Shown in pieces: positions 53,490-59,979 of a DNA stretch of 64,000 nucleotides. A program made the position numbers and the translations under genes. Each line of letters opens with the position of its first letter. Position 1 is the stretch's first letter. The stretch spans positions 308,487-372,486 of the forward strand of contig NZ_BSDD01000005.1 of NCBI RefSeq assembly GCF_030268065.1, in the 5' to 3' direction. The notes beneath the pieces are model-generated. The model did not search any database, was not told where the DNA came from, and saw nothing but the letters and a program-made list of their open reading frames with translations. This stretch comes from Geothrix rubra. Its GTDB lineage: Bacteria; Acidobacteriota; Holophagae; Holophagales; Holophagaceae.

Positions 53490-54502
53490 CGTCCCACCAC
53501 CAGGATCCGGAAGCTGTCCGGCACCATGGCCGGCCGCTGCCGGGGCGCACCGGGCGCCGGCACGGGCGCCGGCTGGAACTCGGCCGTGGGCAGGTAGAGG
53601 CGGTGGGTGGCCTCGTCCAGGGCCATGGTGCGGGCGCCCCGCTGGGTGGGGGCCTGCTCCAGCACGGTGTAGGCGTCCGGGGAATCCTGGCGCACCACGG
53701 TGAGGGTGCCTTCGCCGTTGGAACTGTAGGCCGTTCCGGTCCCGGGGTCGAAGGCCGCCGCGTCGGCACCGGCCCCGATGGCGGGGGTGGCCACCACCTT
53801 GCCGCTGTCGGCGTCCATGACGGCCATCAGGCGGTTGCGGCCCACGATGAAGAGGCGGCGGTGGCGCCGGTCCATGGCCATGCCCGAGGGCTCCTCCACC
53901 GGCGCGAGGGGCCAGGTATGGAGCACCTTCAGCGTCTGGGCGTCGAGGACGGCGACCTCGGAGGCGTCCTCCAGGTTCACGAAGATCCGCCCCTTGCCGT
54001 CCGCGACGGCGAACTCGGGCTTGTGGCCCAGGGGGATGCTGCCCACCACCGTCCCCTTCTCCGCGTCGTAGGCCGTGATGTCCTTCCCCTGGCCGTTGAA
54101 GGAGAAGACGCGGCGGGTGAAGGGATCGTAGAGGATGGCGTCCGGTCCGGCCCCCGTGGCTTTCATGCGGCCCAGCACCTCCAAGGTGGAGGGGCGGAAG
54201 ATGGTCACGGACTGGCTGCGGCCGTTGCTGGTGAAGCCGCGGTCCAGGTCCGGAGCAAGGGCCACGCCATGGACGCCCTCGGTGCCGGGGATCGTGCCGA
54301 CCACCTTGCCGTCCAGATCCAGGACCATCACCCGGTCGAAGCGCGGCACGTAGAGGCGGTGGCGGGCGCTGTCCAGGGTGACGTAGTCCCAGCCGCCGGG
54401 CCCGCCCACGGGCAGGGTCTTGAGGACGTGCAGGCCCTGGGCCGGGGCTGGCGCCGTGGCAAGGAGGAGAAGGGAGGCGAGGCTTGCGAGGGGCATCCGC
54501 AT
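53486..54502 (-). CDS. Secreted YVTN-type beta-propeller protein
   Basis: This 338-residue protein has a signal peptide (LASLASLLLLATAPAPAQ) and about six to seven repeats of the YVTN/NHL type: RHRLYVPRFDRVMVLDLDGK, RGFTSNGRSQSVTIFRPST, GRIFVNLEDASEVAVLDAQT, RRLFIVGRNRLMAVMDADSG. These form a periplasmic propeller used for binding; a substrate is not evident. Many paralogues occur in Acidobacteriota. A single gene, it ends head-to-head with the HutD-like gene. Confidence 0.8.
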   Translation of the reverse strand: MRMPLASLASLLLLATAPAPAQGLHVLKTLPVGGPGGWDYVTLDSARHRLYVPRFDRVMVLDLDGKVVGTIPGTEGVHGVALAPDLDRGFTSNGRSQSVTIFRPSTLEVLGRMKATGAGPDAILYDPFTRRVFSFNGQGKDITAYDAEKGTVVGSIPLGHKPEFAVADGKGRIFVNLEDASEVAVLDAQTLKVLHTWPLAPVEEPSGMAMDRRHRRLFIVGRNRLMAVMDADSGKVVATPAIGAGADAAAFDPGTGTAYSSNGEGTLTVVRQDSPDAYTVLEQAPTQRGARTMALDEATHRLYLPTAEFQPAPVPAPGAPRQRPAMVPDSFRILVVGR

Positions 54503-54600
54503 GGGGTTCTCCTACAGTGAGATTGAGACTATCACCTGGCGAGGTATCCAGGGGCTGTCCGTGGTAGCGTGGTCCACCACATCCCCCCAAGGAGGCGCGC

Positions 54601-55749
54601 ATGAGGAAGGGCATCCTTTCTTCGTTGCTGGCGTTCGGCCTGGCGCTGCAGGGCCAGTCGCCCGTCAAGATCGGCATCATCAACTGCCTCACGGGCACCC
54701 AGGCGCCCATCGGCGAGTACATGAGCAACGGCTACAAGCTGGCCCTGGAGGACCTCAAAAAGCAGGGGATCCCGGTGCAGCTGGTCATCGAGGACGACAC
54801 GGGCAAGCCCCAGGTGTCCATGTCCGCCATGGAGAAGCTTGTGACCCGCGACCAGGTGGCGGCGGTGGTGGGCCCCTACAGCAGCGCCTGCGCCAGCGCC
54901 GCGTCCAAGCTGGCGGAGAAGTACCGGGTGCCGCTCCTGGTGCCGGTGGCCTCCAAGGAGGAGATCACCCGGCAGAACCTGAAGTACGTCTACCGCCTCA
55001 GCGCCACCACGGAGGACTACGCCTCCATCCTCATCTCCATGGCCCAGAAGCTGGGCAAGCCCAGGACCATGGCCATCCTGAACGAGAACACCGACTTCGG
55101 CACCTCGGGTGCCAAGTCCGCCAAGGCCTACGCGGGCCAGGTGGGCATCCAGGTGGTGGCGGAGGAGGCCTACGCCGCCGGCTCCCCCGACTACCGCTCC
55201 ACCTTGGCCAAGATCAAGGCCAAGAACCCCGACCTGGTCTTCATGGTGTCCTACGTGGCGGACGGCATCCTGCTCATGCGTCAGGCCCGGGAGGTGGGCC
55301 TCGCGCCCCAGGCCTTCCTGGGCGCGGGCGCAGGTTTCGCCTCTTCGGAATTCGCCCGGGAGAAGGCGATCTCCAATGACGTGTTCTCCAGCACCCAGTG
55401 GACCCCCGATGTGAACTGGCCCGGCGCCAAGGACTTCGCCAAGCGGTACAAGGCGGCCTTCGGCAAGGACGAGGTGCCCTACCACGCGGCCAACGCCTAC
55501 GCCTCGCTGATGGTCATGGCCGAGGCCGCGGCCAAGGTCGGCGGCGACCGCGAGAAGCTGCGGGCGGCCCTGGACGGCGGGAAGTGGAACGGCATCATGG
55601 GCGAGGTCCAGTTCGTCGACTACAGCGGCTACACCAACCAGAACCACCACCAGATGCTGGTGGAGCAGATCCAGGACGGGAAGCACGAGACGGTCTGGCC
55701 GCCCCAGTACGCCATCAAGAAGCCGCACTACCCCTTCAAGTGGAAGTGA
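54601..55749 (+). CDS. ABC transporter substrate-binding protein (LivJ-like)
   Basis: This 382-residue periplasmic type I binding protein has a signal peptide (GILSSLLAFGLALQGQ), followed by VKIGIINCLTGTQAPIGEYM, VAAVVGPYSSACASAASKLA, LVPVASKEEITRQ and DLVFMVSYVADGILLMRQA. This is the branched-chain amino acid/amide-binding family. No permease or ATPase gene is adjacent, so it is an orphan that must use components from elsewhere or act as a sensor. A 12-bp stem follows the stop. Confidence 0.9.
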   Translation: MRKGILSSLLAFGLALQGQSPVKIGIINCLTGTQAPIGEYMSNGYKLALEDLKKQGIPVQLVIEDDTGKPQVSMSAMEKLVTRDQVAAVVGPYSSACASAASKLAEKYRVPLLVPVASKEEITRQNLKYVYRLSATTEDYASILISMAQKLGKPRTMAILNENTDFGTSGAKSAKAYAGQVGIQVVAEEAYAAGSPDYRSTLAKIKAKNPDLVFMVSYVADGILLMRQAREVGLAPQAFLGAGAGFASSEFAREKAISNDVFSSTQWTPDVNWPGAKDFAKRYKAAFGKDEVPYHAANAYASLMVMAEAAAKVGGDREKLRAALDGGKWNGIMGEVQFVDYSGYTNQNHHQMLVEQIQDGKHETVWPPQYAIKKPHYPFKWK

Positions 55750-55767
55750 GGATCTGCTGATTCCCCG

Positions 55768-55795
55768 GCGAAGCGCCCCGCACGGGGCGCTTCGC
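55768..55795 (+). terminator. Hairpin after the binding-protein gene
   Basis: A perfect 12-bp stem (GCGAAGCGCCCC/GGGGCGCTTCGC) with loop GCAC sits 18 bases after the stop. It lacks a U-run, so termination may be inefficient or need Rho. Confidence 0.6.
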
Positions 55796-55827
55796 GTCAC
55801 CGGCGGGTCCATGGCATCGTGGAGGCC

Positions 55828-56616
55828 ATGCAGATATGGTCGACGCTCACGGTCATGGCCGCGGCCTTCGCCGCGGGCACCATCAACGCCATCGCCGGTG
55901 GCGGCACGCTGATCTCCTTCCCGTCCCTCATGGGCATCGGCCTCACGGGCCAGCAGGCCAACGTGACGAGCACCCTGGCCCTCTGGCCCGGCTCCATCGG
56001 CGGATTCCTGGGCCACCGCAAGGACCTGGAGGGTACCCGGGCCTTCGCCCTGCGCCTCGTGCCGCCCTCGCTGCTCGGGGGGCTCACGGGCGCCTGGCTC
56101 ATGCTGGTCACGCCCCAGTCCGTCTTCGACAAGCTGATCCCCTGGCTCATCCTGGCGGCCACGGTGCTCCTGGCGGCCAACGATCCCGTGGGCCGCTTCC
56201 TCAAGAGGGTCGGCGGCCACGAGCGCACCACGGGCTGGTGGATCGGCGCCATCGCCTTCCAGTTCGTCGTGGGCGTCTACGGCGGCTACTTCGGCGCGGG
56301 CATCGGCATCCTGATGCTGGCGGCCCTGAGCCTGCTGGGGCTCACGGACATCCACCAGATGAACGGCCTCAAGAACTTCCTGGCCCTCTCCATCAACGGC
56401 ATCGCCATCTTCGCCTTCGTGGGCATGGAGTTCCTCCGCCACCCCGGCAACGTCGTGTGGCACCTCGTCCTGCTCATGGCCCTCTCGGCCATGGGCGGGG
56501 GATTCTTCGGCGCCCACATGGCCCACCGGGTCGGCCGGAAGACCGTCCGGATCGCGGTGGTGAGCATCGGATTCGCCCTGGCGGCCTGGTACTTCTACAA
56601 GCACTACGCCGCCTGA
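55828..56616 (+). CDS. TauE/SafE-type (TSUP) sulfite/anion exporter
   Basis: This membrane protein of about 262 residues has about eight helices and the duplicated TSUP signatures: FAAGTINAIAGGGTLISFPSL in the first half and GVYGGYFGAGIGILMLAAL in the second. Characterised members export sulfite, sulfoacetate or other small anions; the substrate here is open. ATG at 55828 or GTG at 55819 may be the start; the GGAGG lies too close to the ATG for certainty. A tRNA-Ser gene follows 79 bp downstream on the same strand. Confidence 0.85.
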   Translation: MQIWSTLTVMAAAFAAGTINAIAGGGTLISFPSLMGIGLTGQQANVTSTLALWPGSIGGFLGHRKDLEGTRAFALRLVPPSLLGGLTGAWLMLVTPQSVFDKLIPWLILAATVLLAANDPVGRFLKRVGGHERTTGWWIGAIAFQFVVGVYGGYFGAGIGILMLAALSLLGLTDIHQMNGLKNFLALSINGIAIFAFVGMEFLRHPGNVVWHLVLLMALSAMGGGFFGAHMAHRVGRKTVRIAVVSIGFALAAWYFYKHYAA

Positions 56617-56637
56617 GCACCGGCTCGGCCTTCGCCC

Positions 56638-56666
56638 TTGGCCGGAACCCAGGCCCATGCTAGCCT
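56638..56666 (+). promoter_or_regulatory. Candidate promoter of tRNA-Ser
   Basis: TTGGCC (56638-56643) and TAGCCT (56661-56666) are spaced by 17 bases and lie about 30 bases before the mature tRNA. The match is moderate. Confidence 0.4.
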
Positions 56667-56695
56667 TTCTGTTCCCCGCGCCCGCGCGGAGCCCC

Positions 56696-56786
56696 GGAGA
56701 GTTGTCCGAGTGGCCGAAGGAGCACGATTGGAAATCGTGTAACGGTCAAAAGCCGTTCGAGGGTTCGAATCCCTCACTCTCCGCCA
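56696..56786 (+). tRNA. tRNA-Ser (anticodon GGA)
   Basis: This is a class II tRNA: acceptor GGAGAGT/ACTCTCC with discriminator G and encoded CCA, D-arm TGTCCGAGTGGCCGAAGGA, anticodon stem CACGA/TCGTG with GGA at 56730-56732, a long variable arm (TAACGGTCAAAAGCCGTTC) and T-arm GGGTTCGAATCCC. Its 3' half is partly repeated 200 bp downstream. Confidence 0.96.
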
Positions 56787-56790
56787 CATT

Positions 56791-56815
56791 GAAGCCGCCG
56801 CAGGGCGGCTTCTTT
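56791..56815 (+). terminator. Terminator of tRNA-Ser
   Basis: A 9-bp stem (GAAGCCGCC/GGCGGCTTC) with loop GCAG and a TTTC tail starts 5 bases after the tRNA. Confidence 0.75.
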
Positions 56816-56871
56816 CATGCGCGCGGCGAGCGGGGGATTCGAAGTCACAGAAAGGCCGGCAGGTAGGCGCA

Positions 56872-56904
56872 GGCCCGGACAGCCTTTGATGGGCTGTCCG
56901 GGCC
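56872..56904. repeat. Long perfect palindrome
   Basis: GGCCCGGACAGCC and GGCTGTCCGGGCC form a perfect 13-bp stem with loop TTTGATG. Outer arms extend it: GGCGC/GCGCC and AAAGGCCGGCA/TGCCAGCCTTT with one mismatch, giving an imperfect fold of about 80 bp (56850-56926). It lies between the two tRNA-Ser 3' copies. Confidence 0.6.
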
Positions 56905-57080
56905 GTGAAGCGCCGTGCCAGCCTTTCGTGCGGCCGGAAGGGACGCCCGAAGGGTGGCCCTGGAGGGAATCCCTCACGCTCCGCCCCATGGAAGCGCGGC
57001 GAGGGGGGAATCGAAGTCACGGAAAGGCCGGCAGGGCGGATCTCACCTGCTGATCCGCAGGCGGCGCCCTATCCTGGGGC

Positions 57081-57257
57081 ATGCCCAAGAACCCGTCGGA
57101 TCCGACAATCCCGGCCCAACCGGAATCGCGGGGCCTCACCTGTGCCTGGAGCTGTGGCGGATACTGCCCGGCCTGCCAAGCCCAGGGGATGCGCGCCCTC
57201 CAGGCGGATCTCCCAGGCCGGGCCGAAGCGGACCCGTCACGGACGCGTCAGGCGTGA
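57081..57257 (+). CDS. Possible small Cys-rich peptide
   Basis: This 58-codon ORF starts with ATG and contains four closely spaced cysteines in CAWSCGGYCPACQAQG, which could bind a metal. CCTGGGGC precedes the start, a weak ribosome site. It overlaps the end of the convergent small gene by 10 bp and has no homologue that I recognise. It may be a chance ORF of GC-rich DNA. Confidence 0.25.
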   Translation: MPKNPSDPTIPAQPESRGLTCAWSCGGYCPACQAQGMRALQADLPGRAEADPSRTRQA

Positions 57258-57481
57258 GGGATGATCCGTGCCGCGGCGGGGTAACCTCCCTTGTGCCACC
57301 CCTGCTCCAGCAGCTCCCGCTGGATGGTCTCGGCAATCTGGTGGGCGGCCTCGGAGCCCCGGGCGTCGCCAGCGAGGTGCCGGTCCTGCTCGACCCGCCG
57401 GGCAATGGTGAGGCAGGTCTGCACGGTGGTCTTCTCGATCACCCTGGTCGGCGGCTGGGTCCTGACGTTCCCGGGCGGCAT
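57248..57481 (-). CDS. Small hypothetical helical protein
   Basis: This 77-residue protein starts at an ATG with a strong GGAGGAG six bases or fewer upstream. After a Pro-rich start (PPGNVRTQPPTRVIEKTTVQ) the rest is helical and charged (IARRVEQDRHLAGDARGSEAAH, IAETIQRELLEQGWHKGG). There is no membrane segment or known motif. The ribosome site and balanced composition argue that it is real. It diverges from the FKBP gene at 57609, leaving 127 bp for both promoters. Confidence 0.5.
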   Translation of the reverse strand: MPPGNVRTQPPTRVIEKTTVQTCLTIARRVEQDRHLAGDARGSEAAHQIAETIQRELLEQGWHKGGYPAAARIIPHA

Positions 57482-57608
57482 GGCTCCTCCGGTGGTTATC
57501 AAGGGGCCTGCCGGTCTGGCAGGCGTCTCTGACGGTTGGATGCCTCGAACGCTGGAATGGTTCACGCCGGGGGTTCCGCTACACTCTCGGTTGCTTCAGG
57601 AGGCGCCC

Positions 57609-58049
57609 ATGTCCCGTACCGGCCTGATCCTTTCCCTGATGGTGCTGGCTTTGCCCTTGGGGGCCGTGCCGAAGCCCAGGGCGAAGGCGCCCGTGAAGGT
57701 GACGACGCCCAGCGGCCTGAAGTACCAGGACCTGGTGGTGGGAACCGGGCCCATGCCGATGCGCGGCCAGGCCTGTGTGGTGCACTACACAGGCTGGCTC
57801 GAGGCGCGGGGAGACCGGAAGGGCAGGAAGTTCGACAGCTCCCTGGATCGCGGGGAGCCCCTCACCATCCCGATCGGCATCGGCCGGGTCATCAAGGGGT
57901 GGGACGAGGGTGTGGCCTCCATGCGGGTGGGGGGCAAGCGCATGCTCTACATCCCTGCGGACCTGGGCTATGGGGCCCGCGGGGCGGGGGAGGACATTCC
58001 GCCCCACGCCCGCCTGATCTTCGAAGTGGAGCTGCTCGGGGTGAAGTAG
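57609..58049 (+). CDS. FKBP-type peptidyl-prolyl isomerase, exported
   Basis: This 146-residue protein has a signal peptide (LILSLMVLALPLGAVP) followed by one FKBP domain: GLKYQDLVVGTGPMPMRGQ, VVHYTGWLE, KFDSSLDRGEPLTIPIGIGRVIKGWDEGVASMRVGGKR, and GYGARGAGEDIPPHARLIFEVELL. All segments lining the active pocket are present (Tyr, Phe-Asp, Ile-Gly-x-Gly-x-Val-Ile, Trp). It should catalyse proline isomerisation in periplasmic protein folding. AGGAGG stands about 6 bases before ATG. Confidence 0.93.
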   Translation: MSRTGLILSLMVLALPLGAVPKPRAKAPVKVTTPSGLKYQDLVVGTGPMPMRGQACVVHYTGWLEARGDRKGRKFDSSLDRGEPLTIPIGIGRVIKGWDEGVASMRVGGKRMLYIPADLGYGARGAGEDIPPHARLIFEVELLGVK

Positions 58050-58132
58050 GCCGCCCCCAGCCCCGGCCCCCCTGGATCCTCCACCTTGCCGTGGATGGCG
58101 CAGCCCTGTCCCTGAGGGCGAGTTAAATCAAT

Positions 58133-58160
58133 TTGGGCACAACGGCTAGGATCGTATTAA
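58133..58160 (+). promoter_or_regulatory. Candidate promoter of the exopolysaccharide genes
   Basis: The gap before the Wza-like gene holds an AT-rich stretch unusual for this genome (58120-58190). TTGGGC (58133-58138) and TATTAA (58155-58160) with a 16-base spacer is the best sigma-70-like pair. A long leader of about 80 bases would follow. Confidence 0.35.
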
Positions 58161-58246
58161 AAAATATTAGATAAAATTGGGAAATTGCGATGGATGGATG
58201 TATCTTTCTCGTCTGAATCCCCTGGCCGTGCCAAGCGGAGGCATCC

Positions 58247-59443
58247 ATGTCCACCCCACAAGGTCGAGTCCCCCATCCCCGGCCGCATCCCGGGACCGCC
58301 CCTGGGCGGCTCGGCAGGCAGGAAAGCGGATGGATCAGGCTCGGGCTCATCGGGTCCCTGATGCTCCTCCTCAGCGCCTGTGCGGCTCCTGGCATGAAGC
58401 TGAACGTGAAGCCGGGGCGGCATGACACCACCATGCAGATGGACGGCCTCAACATCACGCTGCGGTCCCTGGGCACCGAGGTCCTGAAACCCCAGCAGCC
58501 CCGCGACCTCGACCCGACGGACGCCGAGCTCCTGCTGAACGACAAGATCCCTGCCTACCGCATCGGCCCCCAGGATGTCCTGCTCGTGACGGTCTGGGAT
58601 CACCCTGAGATCACCCTCCCCCTGGGCCAGTTCCGGCAGGATGCGGCTTCCGGGATCATCGTGGACGAGAACGGGCAGATCTACTTCCCGCACGTGGGGA
58701 CCTTCAAGGTGGCGGGGATGACCACCTCGCAGGTGCGTGATGCCCTCACCTCCCGTCTCACCAGGGTGCTCCAGAACCCCCAGATCGACGTGAAGGTCCT
58801 CGCCTACCGCTCCCAGAAGGTCTATGTGGGCGGGGAGGTGAAGAACCCCGCCGTCTACAACGTCACCGATGTCCCCTTCACGCTGGCCGAGGCCATCAAT
58901 CGGGCCGGCGGCTTCCTGCCCACGGCGGATGACAGCCGGCTGCTCCTCACCCGCGGGAATCATGTCTGGCGCTTGAACTTCCAGGCGCTGCTCGCCTCCG
59001 GGAACCGCGTCGGCCAGATCCTCCTGAAGGATGGCGACTCGCTCCAGGTGCCCAACAGCCTGGAACACCCCGTCTACATGATGGGTGAGCTGGTCCGGCC
59101 CGGCAGCCTCCCCCTGATCCATGGCAACCTCTCCCTGGCCCAGGCCATCTCCGAGACGGGAGGGATCGCGGGCACGAGCGCCGACGCGCGTTCCATCTAC
59201 GTGATCCGGCAGGCCGGCGCGGCCAATGCCGTGAACGTCTACCACCTGGATTCCCGCAATCCGACCGCCATGGTCCTGGCGGACCGGTTCCCCCTCCATC
59301 CAAGGGACATCGTCTACGTGGATGCCGGGACCCTCGTCCGCTTCAGCCGGGTCATGGGCCTGCTGGTACCCACGGTCACGGCCGTCACCTCGACGGCCAT
59401 CGCGGTGGGGGAGACGGACTATTTCATCAACCGGGTGAAGTGA
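58247..59443 (+). CDS. Polysaccharide export outer-membrane lipoprotein (Wza-like)
   Basis: This 398-residue outer-membrane secretin-like lipoprotein carries capsule or exopolysaccharide through the outer membrane. A basic N-terminus is followed by the hydrophobic segment GLIGSLMLLLSAC with lipobox LSAC. The Poly_export domain follows (YRIGPQDVLLVTVWDHPEIT, DENGQIYFPHVGTFKVAGMT). Then come SLBB-type beta-grasp repeats (VYVGGEVKNPAVYNV, VYMMGELVRPGSLPLI). GGAGG lies 6 bases before ATG. It heads a plus-strand operon with a tyrosine phosphatase and a Wzc-like kinase, the classical Wza-Wzb-Wzc order. Confidence 0.92.
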   Translation: MSTPQGRVPHPRPHPGTAPGRLGRQESGWIRLGLIGSLMLLLSACAAPGMKLNVKPGRHDTTMQMDGLNITLRSLGTEVLKPQQPRDLDPTDAELLLNDKIPAYRIGPQDVLLVTVWDHPEITLPLGQFRQDAASGIIVDENGQIYFPHVGTFKVAGMTTSQVRDALTSRLTRVLQNPQIDVKVLAYRSQKVYVGGEVKNPAVYNVTDVPFTLAEAINRAGGFLPTADDSRLLLTRGNHVWRLNFQALLASGNRVGQILLKDGDSLQVPNSLEHPVYMMGELVRPGSLPLIHGNLSLAQAISETGGIAGTSADARSIYVIRQAGAANAVNVYHLDSRNPTAMVLADRFPLHPRDIVYVDAGTLVRFSRVMGLLVPTVTAVTSTAIAVGETDYFINRVK

Positions 59444-59979
59444 TCCTCCCATCCGGTGCCGGGCGCCCTCCTGCCGCCTCTCCCGAACCTCTTCAGGCCA
59501 ACCCCTTGATATCGACGCCCACCATCCGCTCCGTTCTCGTCCTCTGTGAGGCGAACCATTGCCGCGCCCCCATCGCCGAAGGACTCCTGCGCGCGGCCCT
59601 TGGGCCGTCCGTCCGGGTCGCCTCGGCCGGGTTGAACGCCCTCGTGGACATGCCTCCGGATCCTGAAGGTGTGCGGATCATGCGGGAAGAGGGGCATGAC
59701 ATCTCCGGGCACCGGGGTCGCCAGTTCACGCCGGATCTTGCCCGCGAGGTGGACCTCATCCTGGTGATGGATTCCCGGCAGAAGGAGTGGTGCACGCAGC
59801 TGGCTCCGAGCGCCCGGGGGCGGATCTTCCTCCTGGGACATTGGCTGTCCACTCCGCCACAGGACATCGCGGATCCGTTCTGCCAGGGCCCGGACGTTTT
59901 CCGTCAGATCTACAAGGACATTCAACGATCGGTGTCGGCCTGGGTGCCGCATCTCCTTTCCGAGCAAAGGCTGGCATGA
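59440..59979 (+). CDS. Low-molecular-weight protein tyrosine phosphatase (Wzb-like)
   Basis: This protein has up to 179 residues. The catalytic P-loop VLCEANHCRAPIAEGLL has the C-x5-R signature, and the acid loop is DIADPFCQG. Other segments match the family (VASAGLNALVDMPPD, VDLILVMDSRQKEW). It should dephosphorylate the tyrosine-rich tail of the adjacent kinase and so control export. The start may be the GTG at 59440 overlapping the Wza-like stop, or a TTG at 59506 nearer to the conserved domain. Its end overlaps the kinase ATG (ATGA). Confidence 0.9.
   Translation: MILPSGAGRPPAASPEPLQANPLISTPTIRSVLVLCEANHCRAPIAEGLLRAALGPSVRVASAGLNALVDMPPDPEGVRIMREEGHDISGHRGRQFTPDLAREVDLILVMDSRQKEWCTQLAPSARGRIFLLGHWLSTPPQDIADPFCQGPDVFRQIYKDIQRSVSAWVPHLLSEQRLA

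Larger units (their letters stand above)
56767..57036 (+). repeat. Degenerate duplication of the tRNA-Ser 3' end
   Basis: GAATCCCTCAC-CTCCGCC of the tRNA T-arm/acceptor (56767-56785) recurs exactly 200 bp downstream (56967-56985) with one change. The flank GCGCGGCGAG, followed by the TCGAAGTCAC and AAAGGCCGGCAGG blocks (56821-56863), recurs at 56994-57036 with few changes. The second copy lacks 27 bp that include the terminator hairpin. Between the copies is a long perfect palindrome. Such a tRNA 3'-end repeat resembles attL/attR of a decayed integrated element, or a local duplication. No integrase is near. Confidence 0.65.
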
